Of a stretch of DNA of 33,308 nt, positions 8,195 to 16,190 are shown piece after piece. Below the pieces are notes generated by a model, which searched no databases, was not told the origin of the DNA, and saw only the letters and a program-made list of their open reading frames with translations. The DNA comes from Spirochaetales bacterium (lineage in GTDB: Bacteria > Spirochaetota > Spirochaetia > SZUA-6 > JAFGRV01). The DNA lies in assembly GCA_016937215.1 (NCBI GenBank), contig JAFGWI010000067.1:1-33308 (forward strand), in the 5' to 3' direction. Positions within the stretch are counted from its first letter, which is position 1; every line of letters starts with the position of its first letter. The position numbers were made by a program, and so were the translations under genes.

Positions 8195-8980
8195 ATGAAA
8201 AAAGTTATTTTCGCCATTTTTTTAATTATGACAGTGGTCGGGTTTTCCGGAGCAAACCCACTTCCGATTACAACACCAGTAGCCACTCCTGTGCCTACAC
8301 TCGACCCTGCAAGTTTAACCCCTTGCTGCGATTTACTTGCATTTGGTTTTCAACCCGCAGAATCTTTTGTTAACACTCATTCGGACTTTCAACTTTCACT
8401 TTACACATACTTCACAAGAGCCAAAATTGCTGCCTACGGATTCACACTGGAGTATGATCCGGCCATGCTTTTTCCAGGTGGCTTGAAGGGTGAAGATGCG
8501 GTTGTGCCAGGTGACTCGGGTTTTATGGCAATATATAATGTACCTGTGTCAGGGACAATAAAGATCTCGGGTTTTGATGTGAATGGGATTGTTCCCGGTA
8601 ATATCTCCTTTTTAAAATTGAATTTTTCGACATTGGAGGTTGAAGGAAGCACTCAGGTCGCGCTGAAAATTGATCAACTGGTAGATATTAATTCACAACC
8701 ACTTTTATACAGCAGTAATATGAAGCCGGCGCGGATTACCATTTCCAAATTCACATGTCCCTATATTTTCGGCGATGTGAATGGCGATAAGTTGGTCAAT
8801 ATCGTTGATACCCTGTTGGTTGCCCAGGCATATGTGAGTTTATGCCCCAGATGCACTGTTCCTTATGAATGTGCTGCTGATGTGAATGCCGATAATGCTG
8901 TGACCATTGTCGATGCCCTGATTATTGCTCAATATTATGTTGGAATGATTGATGAATTGCCGGGGAATTATCAAAAATAA
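8195..8980 (+). CDS. Secreted cohesin-like domain protein with dockerin
   Basis: 261 residues. A Sec signal peptide is followed by a likely cleavage after SGA (residue 20) and a Pro/Thr linker (22-38). Residues about 60-175 look like a cohesin-type jelly roll: IAAYGFTLEYDPAML, then TIKISGFDVNGIVPGN, and FLKLNFSTLEVEGSTQVAL. The C-terminus is a type I dockerin with two calcium-loop repeats, GDVNGDKLVNIVDTLLVAQ (193-211) and ADVNADNAVTIVDALIIAQ (228-246), so each repeat keeps the Asp/Asn ligands. Four cysteines lie around the dockerin. AAGGAG is 8 nt before the ATG. Cohesin-like and dockerin modules in one chain could allow self-assembly or scaffold docking at the surface; this is inference. 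The dockerin is the certain part; the cohesin call rests on general pattern. Confidence 0.8.
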   Translation: MKKVIFAIFLIMTVVGFSGANPLPITTPVATPVPTLDPASLTPCCDLLAFGFQPAESFVNTHSDFQLSLYTYFTRAKIAAYGFTLEYDPAMLFPGGLKGEDAVVPGDSGFMAIYNVPVSGTIKISGFDVNGIVPGNISFLKLNFSTLEVEGSTQVALKIDQLVDINSQPLLYSSNMKPARITISKFTCPYIFGDVNGDKLVNIVDTLLVAQAYVSLCPRCTVPYECAADVNADNAVTIVDALIIAQYYVGMIDELPGNYQK

Positions 8981-8985
8981 AATAT

Positions 8986-9184
8986 GGGCGTTACCTGCTT
9001 CCATTTCATTACAGCAGGCCGGGCTTTGTGTTACTCCGCTTTCGCTCCGAAGGTTTTTGTGCTGGTCATAAATACTTCGTATTTATTGCTCGCACATGCA
9101 TCCTGTCTGGAAATTATCCAGCCAAAAACGCTTTGGCAGACAGGTTTTGAAAAACCTGTCTGCCATAACTCCAATCCCTAACGC
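8986..9184 (-). repeat. Structured dispersed repeat, copy A
   Basis: On the minus strand it begins GCGTTAGGGATTGGA, contains AAAGCCCGGCC and ends AACGCCC. Arm 1 pairs 9135-9148 with 9151-9164 (14 bp). Arm 2 includes 9068-9075 with 9079-9086. Arm 3 pairs 8994-8999 with 9013-9018, 1 nt from AACGCCC. It fills the space between convergent genes, starting 5 nt after the stop at 8980, so it probably also stops transcription in both directions. Confidence 0.85.
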
Positions 9185-9224
9185 TTAATAGCTGTTTAGT
9201 GTTGTCGGTAAAACTGGCATTGAA

Positions 9225-10007
9225 TCAAAACACCGGTTCGTTGTCCACTTCCACAATCACCAAATCATCGTTATAAACTTCACCGCTTGTCATTTGTGGG
9301 GGCGCATAAAGGCCGAAATGGGCCTGGGCCAATTGCCAATAGGCCCCACGCACTTCTGCATGTGAAACCAGCTGGCCATCCTGCCACACCTTGGCATAAC
9401 CCCTGTCAGGATTCAGATCAAGATAGATGGTGAGTTTGACCCATTGGTTCATGGGAAAAGTGATGCTGGATGTCTGAAACAAGTGTGTTTGTTGTCCCTG
9501 GAATGGAACATGCATGAGATGAACATGGCCCTGATAATTTAGATTAACCAGCACGGTACGGTTCCAGGAGTCTGAAGAATCATCAGTAAAAGTGGCAAAG
9601 CTGAACCAGTCGTCCTCTCCGCTTCGGGGCTGAAGGTTCATAGTCAGATAGACCCAGAGGGTAATCAGACAGGGGGTTATCAAGGGGCCTTGGGCTGTTT
9701 TGTTAAATTGCACGGTTGGATAGCCACGGTGGTTATTGTTTGTAAAAACATCGCTGGGCGGATTGGCGGCGTAGATCCAGGCGTGGTGGCTGTATGTTCC
9801 GCTGTGGACGAGGCTGTTTGTGAGTTCGTGGTTTGAGCTGTTCATATAGTTTTGAGGCACAATATAGAAACCGCTGAAATCAGCTTCTGATTCAAAGGAA
9901 GTGGTGAAACTGCGCAGGGCTCCGGTGCGCTGTGGCGGAAAAAGCAGACAGCTTGATAAAGGCATCATGAATATTAAAAGGTAAAATAGTGGTTTGAATG
10001 GCTTCAT
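9225..10007 (-). CDS. Lipoprotein with ConA-like lectin/glucanase fold
   Basis: 260 residues. The N-terminal hydrophobic signal ends in the lipobox LSSC (Cys20), so it is predicted to be a lipid-anchored envelope protein. From about residue 35 the sequence is a beta-sandwich pattern: an FTTSFESEADFSGFYI opening strand, ITLWVYLTMNLQP, NQWVKLTIYLDLN, YAKVWQDGQLVSHAEVRG, and a closing FGLYAP...YNDDLVIVE. This is the layout of LamG / polysaccharide-lyase-like concanavalin A domains, in which the last strands carry the DDLVI motif. No catalytic residues can be named. There is no clear ribosome site before the ATG at 10007. It is monocistronic, converging on the dockerin gene. A role in polysaccharide binding or breakdown is likely but not shown. 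Confidence 0.7.
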   Translation of the reverse strand: MKPFKPLFYLLIFMMPLSSCLLFPPQRTGALRSFTTSFESEADFSGFYIVPQNYMNSSNHELTNSLVHSGTYSHHAWIYAANPPSDVFTNNNHRGYPTVQFNKTAQGPLITPCLITLWVYLTMNLQPRSGEDDWFSFATFTDDSSDSWNRTVLVNLNYQGHVHLMHVPFQGQQTHLFQTSSITFPMNQWVKLTIYLDLNPDRGYAKVWQDGQLVSHAEVRGAYWQLAQAHFGLYAPPQMTSGEVYNDDLVIVEVDNEPVF

Positions 10008-10469
10008 AGCTTGAATTTACTTTCTTCTGACTTAATAATCAATGTTTCTTCGCAGAATAGGAGCTTTTTGAAGCTGACGCGTTAGGGATTGGAAGGGCAG
10101 GTAATGGTTTTTTCCAAAACCATTACCTGAAGCCTTTTCGCGCGATTATTTCGCGCGAAAAGCTTTGTAACCCTGGAAAGCCCGGCCCGGAACCGGGGAA
10201 AAGGGATTTATTGACTCACTATTGGGAATAACCCGGGGTTAGTGTGTTTCCGGGAAACGCCCAAAATACGGAGTGACCAGGAACCATTGTCGGGATCTGA
10301 TAAAATCATTGACAATGGAGGATAAGCTGTGATAAATTAAATTATTAAAATAGAAGATAAATCTAAAAAACTGTGTTGTGAATTTTTTCCGCCTGTATTA
10401 ATTGATTATAAGATGGCTCAATGCAAGGCCCGATTTTTTAATGGCATTCTATGAGCAAAGGGAAATCCC
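10008..10469. other. Intergenic stretch between divergent genes
   Basis: No gene. It contains repeat copy B (10079-10262). The remaining AT-rich bases at 10310-10469 lead into the Asp-box gene and should hold its promoter. Confidence 0.4.
10079..10262 (+). repeat. Structured dispersed repeat, copy B
   Basis: Begins GCGTTAGGGATTGGA, contains AAAGCCCGGCC and ends AACGCCC. Arm 1 pairs 10098-10111 with 10116-10129 (14 bp). Arm 2 pairs 10134-10144 with 10152-10162 (11 bp, CGCGCG core). Arm 3 pairs 10186-10192 with 10248-10254, 1 nt before AACGCCC. It sits between divergently transcribed genes, so it is not simply a terminator. Confidence 0.85.
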
Positions 10470-11609
10470 ATGAAAAAAAAGTTATCCTTTTTTCTATTAT
10501 CACTTCTTTTTTTAACCTTATTTTCTGTCTCGCTTCAGGCCCAGTGGTTCAAAACCCCTTGGGACCAGAACATCGCTTATGCCAGGCTCTTGTCGGTTCA
10601 GGACAAGGTCATCGCCAGGGTATGGGACAGTGAAGAGGGGAACCGCTCTTATGTTACGCCCGACAGGGGCATGTCCTGGGCGTTGACAAATTCCCTTGGC
10701 CAGGAGCTTGAGGTCCTTAGTGTGGTTTCTTTGAGCAACACTTTGCTGGCCGGAACCTGGGACGCCTTGTATGTGGCTGCTTTTGACGGGCAGGTTTGGA
10801 ATCGGGTTTTTCCGGCTGGCATGGCCGAGAGCGGGCCTGTCTGGGCGTTGTTAAAGTCGGACAATCAGATTTTTGCCGGCGGAACAGGCGCGCTGTTTGT
10901 TTCTTCCGATAATGGTAATTCCTGGAGCAATGGGGCCATTGATATGGCGGACTCAAGCCGTATCATGTGTTTTGCTTCAGACTCTCACTTGCTTCTGGCT
11001 GGAAGCGATTCCGAGGGGGTCTTTATTTCAAGTGATGCCGGGGCAAGCTGGGAACAGGCGAATACCGGGCTTGGTGATTTGCGTATGACTCAGCTTCTTA
11101 TTTCGGGCAGCAGGATTTTCGCGCTTACCCTGAAGGGGCTTTTTATTTCAGATAACAGGGGGCAGACCTGGGCAGCCGATACTTCGGGCCTGAAAAATAT
11201 CAATTGCCTGGTTCTGGCTGACAACAAGCTGTTTGCCGGTACTGAAGCCAAGGGCGTGTATTCTTCGTCCAATAATGGTTTGGCCTGGACTGCGGTTAAT
11301 AGCGGTTTGCCTGAAAAAACCTCGGTCTGGTCATTGGCAATTAATTATTCAAGCCTTTTTGCCGGGACTAGTTCGGGTATTTGGCGTCTGGACCTGGATG
11401 TAGAGGCTGTTTTGGGTGATGTGAATGGCGACAATTTTGTCAATATTGTGGATGCCCTGCTCATAGCTCAGTTTTATGTTGGTATCGACGCGGCTGTGTT
11501 TATCGAAGCAAATGCCGATGTTGACTGTAACAATGCAATCAATATTGTTGATGCTCTTTTGATCGCTCAGTTTTATGTGAAGCTGATTCCTGAGTTGAGC
11601 TGCCAATAG
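10470..11609 (+). CDS. Secreted Asp-box (BNR-like) repeat protein with dockerin
   Basis: 379 residues. Signal peptide with probable cleavage after LQA (residue 24). At least five Asp-box motifs of the form S-x-D-x-G-x-x-W are spaced about 40 residues apart: TPDRGMSW (63), SSDNGNSW (145), SSDAGASW (187), SDNRGQTW (227) and SSNNGLAW (266). This suggests a beta-propeller as in sialidases, xyloglucanases and photosystem II stability factor-like proteins. The catalytic residues of sialidases are not evident, so binding rather than hydrolysis is possible. Residues 316-372 form a dockerin with two near-identical calcium repeats (GDVNGDNFVNIVDALLIAQ, then a second with NNAINIVDALLIAQ). The gene is followed after 48 nt by the enolase-superfamily gene, probably in one transcript. 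Confidence 0.8.
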   Translation: MKKKLSFFLLSLLFLTLFSVSLQAQWFKTPWDQNIAYARLLSVQDKVIARVWDSEEGNRSYVTPDRGMSWALTNSLGQELEVLSVVSLSNTLLAGTWDALYVAAFDGQVWNRVFPAGMAESGPVWALLKSDNQIFAGGTGALFVSSDNGNSWSNGAIDMADSSRIMCFASDSHLLLAGSDSEGVFISSDAGASWEQANTGLGDLRMTQLLISGSRIFALTLKGLFISDNRGQTWAADTSGLKNINCLVLADNKLFAGTEAKGVYSSSNNGLAWTAVNSGLPEKTSVWSLAINYSSLFAGTSSGIWRLDLDVEAVLGDVNGDNFVNIVDALLIAQFYVGIDAAVFIEANADVDCNNAINIVDALLIAQFYVKLIPELSCQ

Positions 11610-11657
11610 GTCCGGATTGTATATATCCTATGAATCATCGCTGGAAGGAAAATTTTT

Positions 11658-13028
11658 ATGAAAATAAATAATGATATAGATAGAAAAAAGACTCCTGAAA
11701 AAGTGGACAGGCGCCAGTTTCTGGGTTTGCTCGGGAAAGCCTTTGTGGGCGCGGCTGGGATGAGCCTTTTGGGGCCTTTGGGTTCTTCCTTCGGCCAGTC
11801 GCTGCCTGGTGAAAAGGGGATAGTCATCACTGATATTAAAGTGGCGACGCTTCGCGGTTTAAACAGCACCTCCCGCATCGTTCGTCTGGATACCAATAAG
11901 GGAATTTCCGGTTACGGTGAGTGCCGGGTTGAGGACAGGAATTCCCAGACTGAATTGAACAAGTGCGCTCCGGTGATCTTGGGTATGAATCCTAGCCGGG
12001 TGGACCAGGTCTTTGATACGATTACCGCGCTATTGAATCCTACTGCCAACTGGACCCAGATTACCTATGCTTCGGGGGCTATCGCGGCCATTGAATGCGC
12101 CTGCTGGGATATTACCGGTAAAATCTATAATGTGCCGATCTGGAAGCTTTTGGGTCCCAAATTGCGCGATGGCATGCGTATGTATTGTGACACTCCCAGC
12201 CAGCGGAGTATTTCCGCTATGCAGTACGCTGTCGAAGAACGGGTGAACAAAGGTTTTACCTGGTTTAAAACCGATCTGGACAGGATCTTGAGCAGTTCTG
12301 ATTACACCACATCGCCTGATCCTAATCCTTACACAGCTTCCGGCGGCCGGGCCCAGAAAATCCTGGATTCGGGTTATACAAAATGGATGGATTATATTTC
12401 AGCCTACCGAGGAATGATAGGCGATTATCCCCTTGGGGCGGATCATTTTTTTGCCTGGTCCCCTTCGGGCGGCGGCTTGCAGCTCGATGTGGCCTCGGCC
12501 ATTAAAACTTCCAATATCCTGGGAGCGCCGGAATACATGAATTCCAAGTTGGGCGGCTGGATGGAGGATATTATTCCCTGGCATTATTATGATGAGCTGG
12601 CACAAATCAAGGCTGGGACAGACATGAGCATTTTAACAGGTGAGGATATTTTTGGTGTTCCCCTTTTGCGGGAGCTGGTGGATGCTGATGCCATTGATAT
12701 TTTTCATCCTGACCCGGCCACCTTTGGAGGCATCCAGCCCACTCTTCAGGCGGCATTATACGCCCACTCAAAGGGGGTCAAAACAGCTTTTCATATGTCC
12801 AATGGGCCTATTGCCCTGATCATGAACGCCCATATTTCAGCTGCTATTCCCGAGTTTCTTTCCTGCGAGCACCATTACACCGATGTTTCATGGTATGATT
12901 CCTTGCTCGATGGAATTCCCAAACCCATAATGGGGAAGGATGGTTTTTTACCGATTCCCGAGGGGCCTGGTTTGGGTGTGACCATAAACGAAGATGTTTT
13001 ACGGCAGCACGGGACATGGTTTGCCTAG
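11658..13028 (+). CDS. Tat-exported enolase-superfamily (mandelate racemase-like) enzyme
   Basis: 456 residues. A twin-arginine signal (DRRQFLGLLGKAF, residues 17-29) is unusual for this normally cytoplasmic family. Residues about 55-165 are the N-terminal capping domain (ITDIKVATLRG, GISGYGECRVED). The barrel follows: FKTDLD with Lys204, GADHFFAW with Asp262 as a metal ligand, MEDIIPW, LTGEDIFG with Glu329, HPDPATFGGI with Asp352, and AFHMSNGP with His379 as likely general base. This fits the mandelate racemase/muconate lactonizing group, which abstracts a proton alpha to a carboxylate with Mg2+. The substrate is not predictable; sugar acids are common in the group. GGAAGG lies before the ATG. 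It lies 48 nt after the Asp-box dockerin gene. Its stop overlaps that of the opposing gene in CTAG. Confidence 0.85.
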   Translation: MKINNDIDRKKTPEKVDRRQFLGLLGKAFVGAAGMSLLGPLGSSFGQSLPGEKGIVITDIKVATLRGLNSTSRIVRLDTNKGISGYGECRVEDRNSQTELNKCAPVILGMNPSRVDQVFDTITALLNPTANWTQITYASGAIAAIECACWDITGKIYNVPIWKLLGPKLRDGMRMYCDTPSQRSISAMQYAVEERVNKGFTWFKTDLDRILSSSDYTTSPDPNPYTASGGRAQKILDSGYTKWMDYISAYRGMIGDYPLGADHFFAWSPSGGGLQLDVASAIKTSNILGAPEYMNSKLGGWMEDIIPWHYYDELAQIKAGTDMSILTGEDIFGVPLLRELVDADAIDIFHPDPATFGGIQPTLQAALYAHSKGVKTAFHMSNGPIALIMNAHISAAIPEFLSCEHHYTDVSWYDSLLDGIPKPIMGKDGFLPIPEGPGLGVTINEDVLRQHGTWFA

Positions 13029-13909
13029 GGTTTCTGGTTGTCCTGGATTTCCTTCATTCTGTTCAATAGTGGAGTGATAAGCGATCCAAGAACAACAAGG
13101 ATGGAAAGAATAGCCAGAATCGTCAGGCTGTGTTCTTCGTTATTATTTATATTTGCAACAATTTTCATCGCGTAAATGGCATTTATTATTATAAAAATGA
13201 CGCTTGTCATTAAAAGCAGTTTTACCGATGAATGCCTGGGTTTTATGGAAAACAACAATGCCATATGAGCCAGGCAAAATGATATGATCATGAAAATCAA
13301 AAAAAATTTTCCTGGCTCTCCGTCGGAAAATAAAGAAACTTCCCATATTACTAATAATGAAAACAATAATCCCAGAATATTTATAGCCAGGCTTATTTTG
13401 CTGAATGGATTTAAAAACCTTTCTTTTATATTGATGTGACGGATATGGGCCAGAGACATGAGAAGGTAGAAATCGGTGATAAGGGTTGTTAAAAGGATTT
13501 TCATGTTTTCCCATGATCCGCTTCCCATGGATCCGACAAGAGCGCTGATTCCCAGAAATCCGCTTAAGCAAAGAAGCGCGATAAAAATGATAAAGAGATA
13601 TTTCAAGGGCCTTTTTCTATGTTCAGATGGCGCTTGACGGGAGCTTTGTTCCCGTGTTTCAGGTTGCATCTCGCTGACTGGCTGCTGAAGGAAATCAGGG
13701 AGTTTTTCCCTGCTTAAAACTTTATAGGCAAAATAGAGCAGGGCAATGATCAGGATATTGTTACCATAAAACAGGATGCCCATAAAACCGTTATAAATAT
13801 CGATTACTTCTTCGTTGTTTTCAAAAATAGTGTAAACAGGAATAAACTGGAAAAAAAAGTAGGTTGTAAAATAGATTAACAATGCCTTGATGATGCTTTT
13901 GTATTTCAT
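13025..13909 (-). CDS. Multi-pass membrane protein of unknown function
   Basis: About 294 residues with seven or so hydrophobic segments: one near the N-terminus (ALLIYFTTYFFFQF), FYGNNILIIALLYFAY, a charged cytoplasmic-type loop rich in Gln/Glu/Arg, then a block of helices from KYLFIIFIALLCLSGF to the end. No family recognised. The start is placed at the ATG at 13909 because AAGGGGA lies 9-10 nt upstream. The frame stays open as far as 14197, but that extension is translated repeat sequence (copy C) and is not coding. A possible promoter is TTGTTT (13977-13982) and TATTAT (13953-13958) with an 18-bp spacer. It converges on the enolase gene with no spacer. Confidence 0.7.
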   Translation of the reverse strand: MKYKSIIKALLIYFTTYFFFQFIPVYTIFENNEEVIDIYNGFMGILFYGNNILIIALLYFAYKVLSREKLPDFLQQPVSEMQPETREQSSRQAPSEHRKRPLKYLFIIFIALLCLSGFLGISALVGSMGSGSWENMKILLTTLITDFYLLMSLAHIRHINIKERFLNPFSKISLAINILGLLFSLLVIWEVSLFSDGEPGKFFLIFMIISFCLAHMALLFSIKPRHSSVKLLLMTSVIFIIINAIYAMKIVANINNNEEHSLTILAILSILVVLGSLITPLLNRMKEIQDNQKP

Positions 13910-13952
13910 TGTTTTTGTCCCCTTGGTATGTGCTTTGTTTTTCATGCTATTA

Positions 13953-13982
13953 ATAATAGCACATAAAGAATAGAACAAACAA
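13953..13982 (-). promoter_or_regulatory. Possible promoter of the membrane protein gene
   Basis: TTGTTT and TATTAT on the minus strand, 18 bp apart, about 45 bp before the ATG at 13909. It lies between the gene and repeat copy C. Confidence 0.35.
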
Positions 13983-14006
13983 AATAAAAAAACAGCGGTG
14001 TTTCGC

Positions 14007-14190
14007 GCGTTAGGGATGGGAGGGGCAGGCTCTGGTTTTTTCAAAAACCAGAGCCTGAAGCCTTTTCGCGCGGTTTTTCCGCGCGAAAAGCTTTGGCAAC
14101 CCCGGAAAGCCCGGCCCGGCCGGGGGTAAATGGGCTTTCCGGATGGCTGATTCCGGCGGCATTTTAGGAGCAGGATGCCGGGCAACGCCC
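14007..14190 (+). repeat. Structured dispersed repeat, copy C
   Basis: Begins GCGTTAGGGATGGGA, contains AAAGCCCGGCC and ends AACGCCC; the same length as copy B (184 bp). Arm 1 pairs 14026-14040 with 14043-14057 (15 bp). Arm 2 pairs 14062-14073 with 14079-14090 (12 bp). Arm 3 pairs 14114-14120 with 14177-14183, directly abutting AACGCCC. It sits between the divergent membrane-protein and sigma-factor genes. Confidence 0.85.
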
Positions 14191-14308
14191 ACAACATTAT
14201 TCAAAGGAAGGGACAGACCTCCCTGGTTAAATAAAAACTCCGATTCAGTATAAAAATTATCAAAATTTCTTCGAATATTTTCCGGCTTTTTGTGTAGAAT
14301 AGTTTGTT

Positions 14309-14848
14309 ATGGAACAGGAATTAATAATAAAAGCAAAATCGGGCAATCAAAAGGCCTTTGAAAAATTGACCAAAAAGTATTTACCCAAAATTTACCGGGC
14401 CGCCTATTTTTTTGTTCATAACCTTGAAGATGCTTCGGATATGTGTCAGGAGACTTTTTTGCGTGCTTACAAGCATATTCATCGTTTTGACGAAAGGCGT
14501 TCGTTTTATACCTGGATTTACACGATCATGAAGAATTTGAGTATCAACCATTCCAAGCGCTCTAAAAAGCACCAGGCTGGCGAGGCTGTGGAAAATTGCC
14601 TTCCTGATACGCTTTATAATCCCGAGGTCCAGGCCATGGACAGGGAGAATAATGATTTGCTCCTCCGGGGGATTGAAAATCTGCCGCCCATGTTCAGGGA
14701 GATTCTGGTGATGAAAACCTATAATGACATGAGTTACCAGGAGATGGCCGATGCCCTGGATATTCCCATAGGCACGGTGATGTCCCGGCTTTATACGGCC
14801 CGAACAAAGCTGAAAGAATTGATTGCTTCTTTGGAAGGGGGGAAATGA
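14309..14848 (+). CDS. ECF-type RNA polymerase sigma factor
   Basis: 179 residues. Region 2 (about 20-90) shows the ECF pattern with the DASDMCQETFLRAYKHI core and FYTWIYTIMKNLSINH. Region 4 (about 118-172) shows LPPMFREILVMKTYNDMSYQ and IPIGTVMSRLYTARTKL, the promoter -35 recognition helix-turn-helix. The start ATG at 14309 has no good ribosome site; TAGAAT at 14295-14300 lies 8 nt before it, so a leaderless transcript is conceivable. It overlaps the anti-sigma gene by 4 nt (ATGA), the usual arrangement for a sigma/anti-sigma pair. It probably directs transcription of its own operon in response to an envelope signal. Confidence 0.93.
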   Translation: MEQELIIKAKSGNQKAFEKLTKKYLPKIYRAAYFFVHNLEDASDMCQETFLRAYKHIHRFDERRSFYTWIYTIMKNLSINHSKRSKKHQAGEAVENCLPDTLYNPEVQAMDRENNDLLLRGIENLPPMFREILVMKTYNDMSYQEMADALDIPIGTVMSRLYTARTKLKELIASLEGGK

Positions 14849-15282
14849 TGACCTGTGACGAAGCCAAATTGAATATAAACGCGATGATTGATAATGAGAT
14901 TCCTGAGGAGGCGGTTCAGCCTACACTATCCCATATGGAGAGTTGCTATCGCTGCCGCCAGGATTATATTGAGCTGCTCCGGCTTCAGAAACGGATGAAG
15001 GGTTTGAAGATTCCTGAACCGCCAAAGGAATGGTATGAGAATTTTCACAGGAATATTTTCCGCCGGGCCAGCGGCTGGATAGGTCGGCTTTTTTTTATCG
15101 GCTCCTATATTCTGCTTCTTTCCTTTGCTTTTTTCAGGTTTTTCACAAGCGATGAACCTTCGGTTTTTCTTAAATTAATTATTGGTGGCATAATTTTCGG
15201 TTTTCTCGTATTATTAGGGGTTACTTTCGCGGACCGGTTCCAGGAAAGTAAATCCGACAAATACAAAGGAGTGATGAAATGA
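14845..15282 (+). CDS. Zinc anti-sigma factor (zf-HC2), membrane-anchored
   Basis: 145 residues. The N-terminal zinc-binding anti-sigma domain carries His30-x3-Cys34-x2-Cys37 (SHMESCYRC) plus Cys4. A short linker leads to two membrane helices (about 79-101 and 107-127), then a short basic tail. Such proteins hold the cognate sigma factor at the membrane until a signal releases it. Start: ATG at 14845, overlapping the sigma stop, preceded by GGAAGGGGGG; a second ATG at 14848 is equally placed. The 4-nt overlap with the next gene (15279) continues the coupled chain. Confidence 0.88.
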   Translation: MMTCDEAKLNINAMIDNEIPEEAVQPTLSHMESCYRCRQDYIELLRLQKRMKGLKIPEPPKEWYENFHRNIFRRASGWIGRLFFIGSYILLLSFAFFRFFTSDEPSVFLKLIIGGIIFGFLVLLGVTFADRFQESKSDKYKGVMK

Positions 15283-15599
15283 TCATTGTGACCACCCCGA
15301 ATCTTCACGGGAAAAAAATTACCAAGGTTTTCGGCCTGGTTAAGGGCAATACCATTAGGGCGCGCCATTTTGGCCATGATATTATGGCCGGGTTAAAAAA
15401 CCTGGTAGGCGGTGAAATTACGGGGTATACCAAGATGATGGCTGAAACCCGGGAGCAGGCCCTGGACCGCATGATAGAAGAGGCTGAGAGCCTGGGGGCT
15501 AATGCCATTGTGGGGTGCCAATTTGCCACCACCATGATGATGCAGGGTGCCGCGGAATTCATGGTTTACGGAACCGCTGTGTTGTGTGAAGATGATTAG
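15279..15599 (+). CDS. YbjQ/UPF0145-family protein
   Basis: 106 residues, close to the full usual length of this small family. MIIVTTPNLHGKKI opening, then VFGLVKGNTIRARHFGHDI, the helix ETREQALDRMIEEAESLGAN, and AIVGCQFATTMM are the typical signatures. The family forms a pentameric alpha/beta ring and has been called heavy-metal-binding, but its role is unclear. Translation is coupled by a 4-nt overlap to the anti-sigma gene (GGAGTGATGAAATG), so it belongs to the sigma operon. About 90 nt separate it from the following gene. Confidence 0.88.
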   Translation: MIIVTTPNLHGKKITKVFGLVKGNTIRARHFGHDIMAGLKNLVGGEITGYTKMMAETREQALDRMIEEAESLGANAIVGCQFATTMMMQGAAEFMVYGTAVLCEDD

Positions 15600-15692
15600 G
15601 ACTTAGCGGGTTCATTTTGTTTGCATTGAGGTTTTGAGTTTGCTTAAAAATTTGTTAACAGGAAAAAGTTGTTTGAGAGGAGGAGCACTATC

Positions 15693-16190
15693 ATGGAAAT
15701 AGTTTTTCAGCCGTCCTGGCTTGCCATTGTATTGGTGATTGTGGTGCCTTGTGTGGCTGCCTTGTCCATATGGCTTAAAAAGGGCAAGAGGGCAGTGAAA
15801 ATTGTTTCAACAATTGCCCTTGCGGTTATTGTCGGTTTTGTTGCTTTTCTTTTTATACGGCCTACAAGAATAGTTGTTGATCAGCAGGGTTTATACACTG
15901 ATGTGTATTTTGAACATCGATTCCAATGGGGCCAGGTGAAGGAGGCGGGTTTAATTCCTGATCTTGGAGCCTCGGAATTTGAGCCTGCTTTCAGGCAAAA
16001 CGGGATGGCCATTGGTTTTGACCGGAAGGGCTATTTTTCCCTCAAAAACGGCCAGAATGCCTTTGTTATGACCCAGACCGATGACAGGGCCTTGTATTTT
16101 TCTGTTGAAGATAAAATATATCTTTTTGCTCCCAAAGATTTTGACCGTTTTTATGATGCTGTTTCAAAATATATCACGATAAAGGAATGA
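15693..16190 (+). CDS. Small membrane protein, PH-like soluble domain
   Basis: 165 residues. Two N-terminal membrane helices (about 6-26 and 36-58) are followed by a beta-rich domain with IVVDQQGLYTDVYF, FQWGQVKEAGLI and a C-terminal helix DFDRFYDAVSKYI. This layout resembles bacterial PH-like domains on membrane stems, but the match is by general pattern only. Start at ATG 15693, because AGGAGG (15678-15683) lies 9 nt upstream; the frame extends to a TTG at 15669 that precedes this site. It ends 0 nt before the ABC ATPase gene, so it is likely part of the transporter unit. Confidence 0.7.
   Translation: MEIVFQPSWLAIVLVIVVPCVAALSIWLKKGKRAVKIVSTIALAVIVGFVAFLFIRPTRIVVDQQGLYTDVYFEHRFQWGQVKEAGLIPDLGASEFEPAFRQNGMAIGFDRKGYFSLKNGQNAFVMTQTDDRALYFSVEDKIYLFAPKDFDRFYDAVSKYITIKE

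Noticed and set aside
8984-9181. A 65-residue open frame downstream of the dockerin gene.
   Set aside because: It lies wholly within repeat copy A and follows the hairpins.
10470-11609. Calling the Asp-box protein a sialidase.
   Set aside because: Only the structural Asp boxes are seen; the arginine triad and catalytic residues of sialidases are not evident.
13910-14197. An N-terminal extension of the membrane protein gene reaching 14197.
   Set aside because: The added 96 residues are mostly translated repeat copy C; a ribosome site supports the start at 13909.
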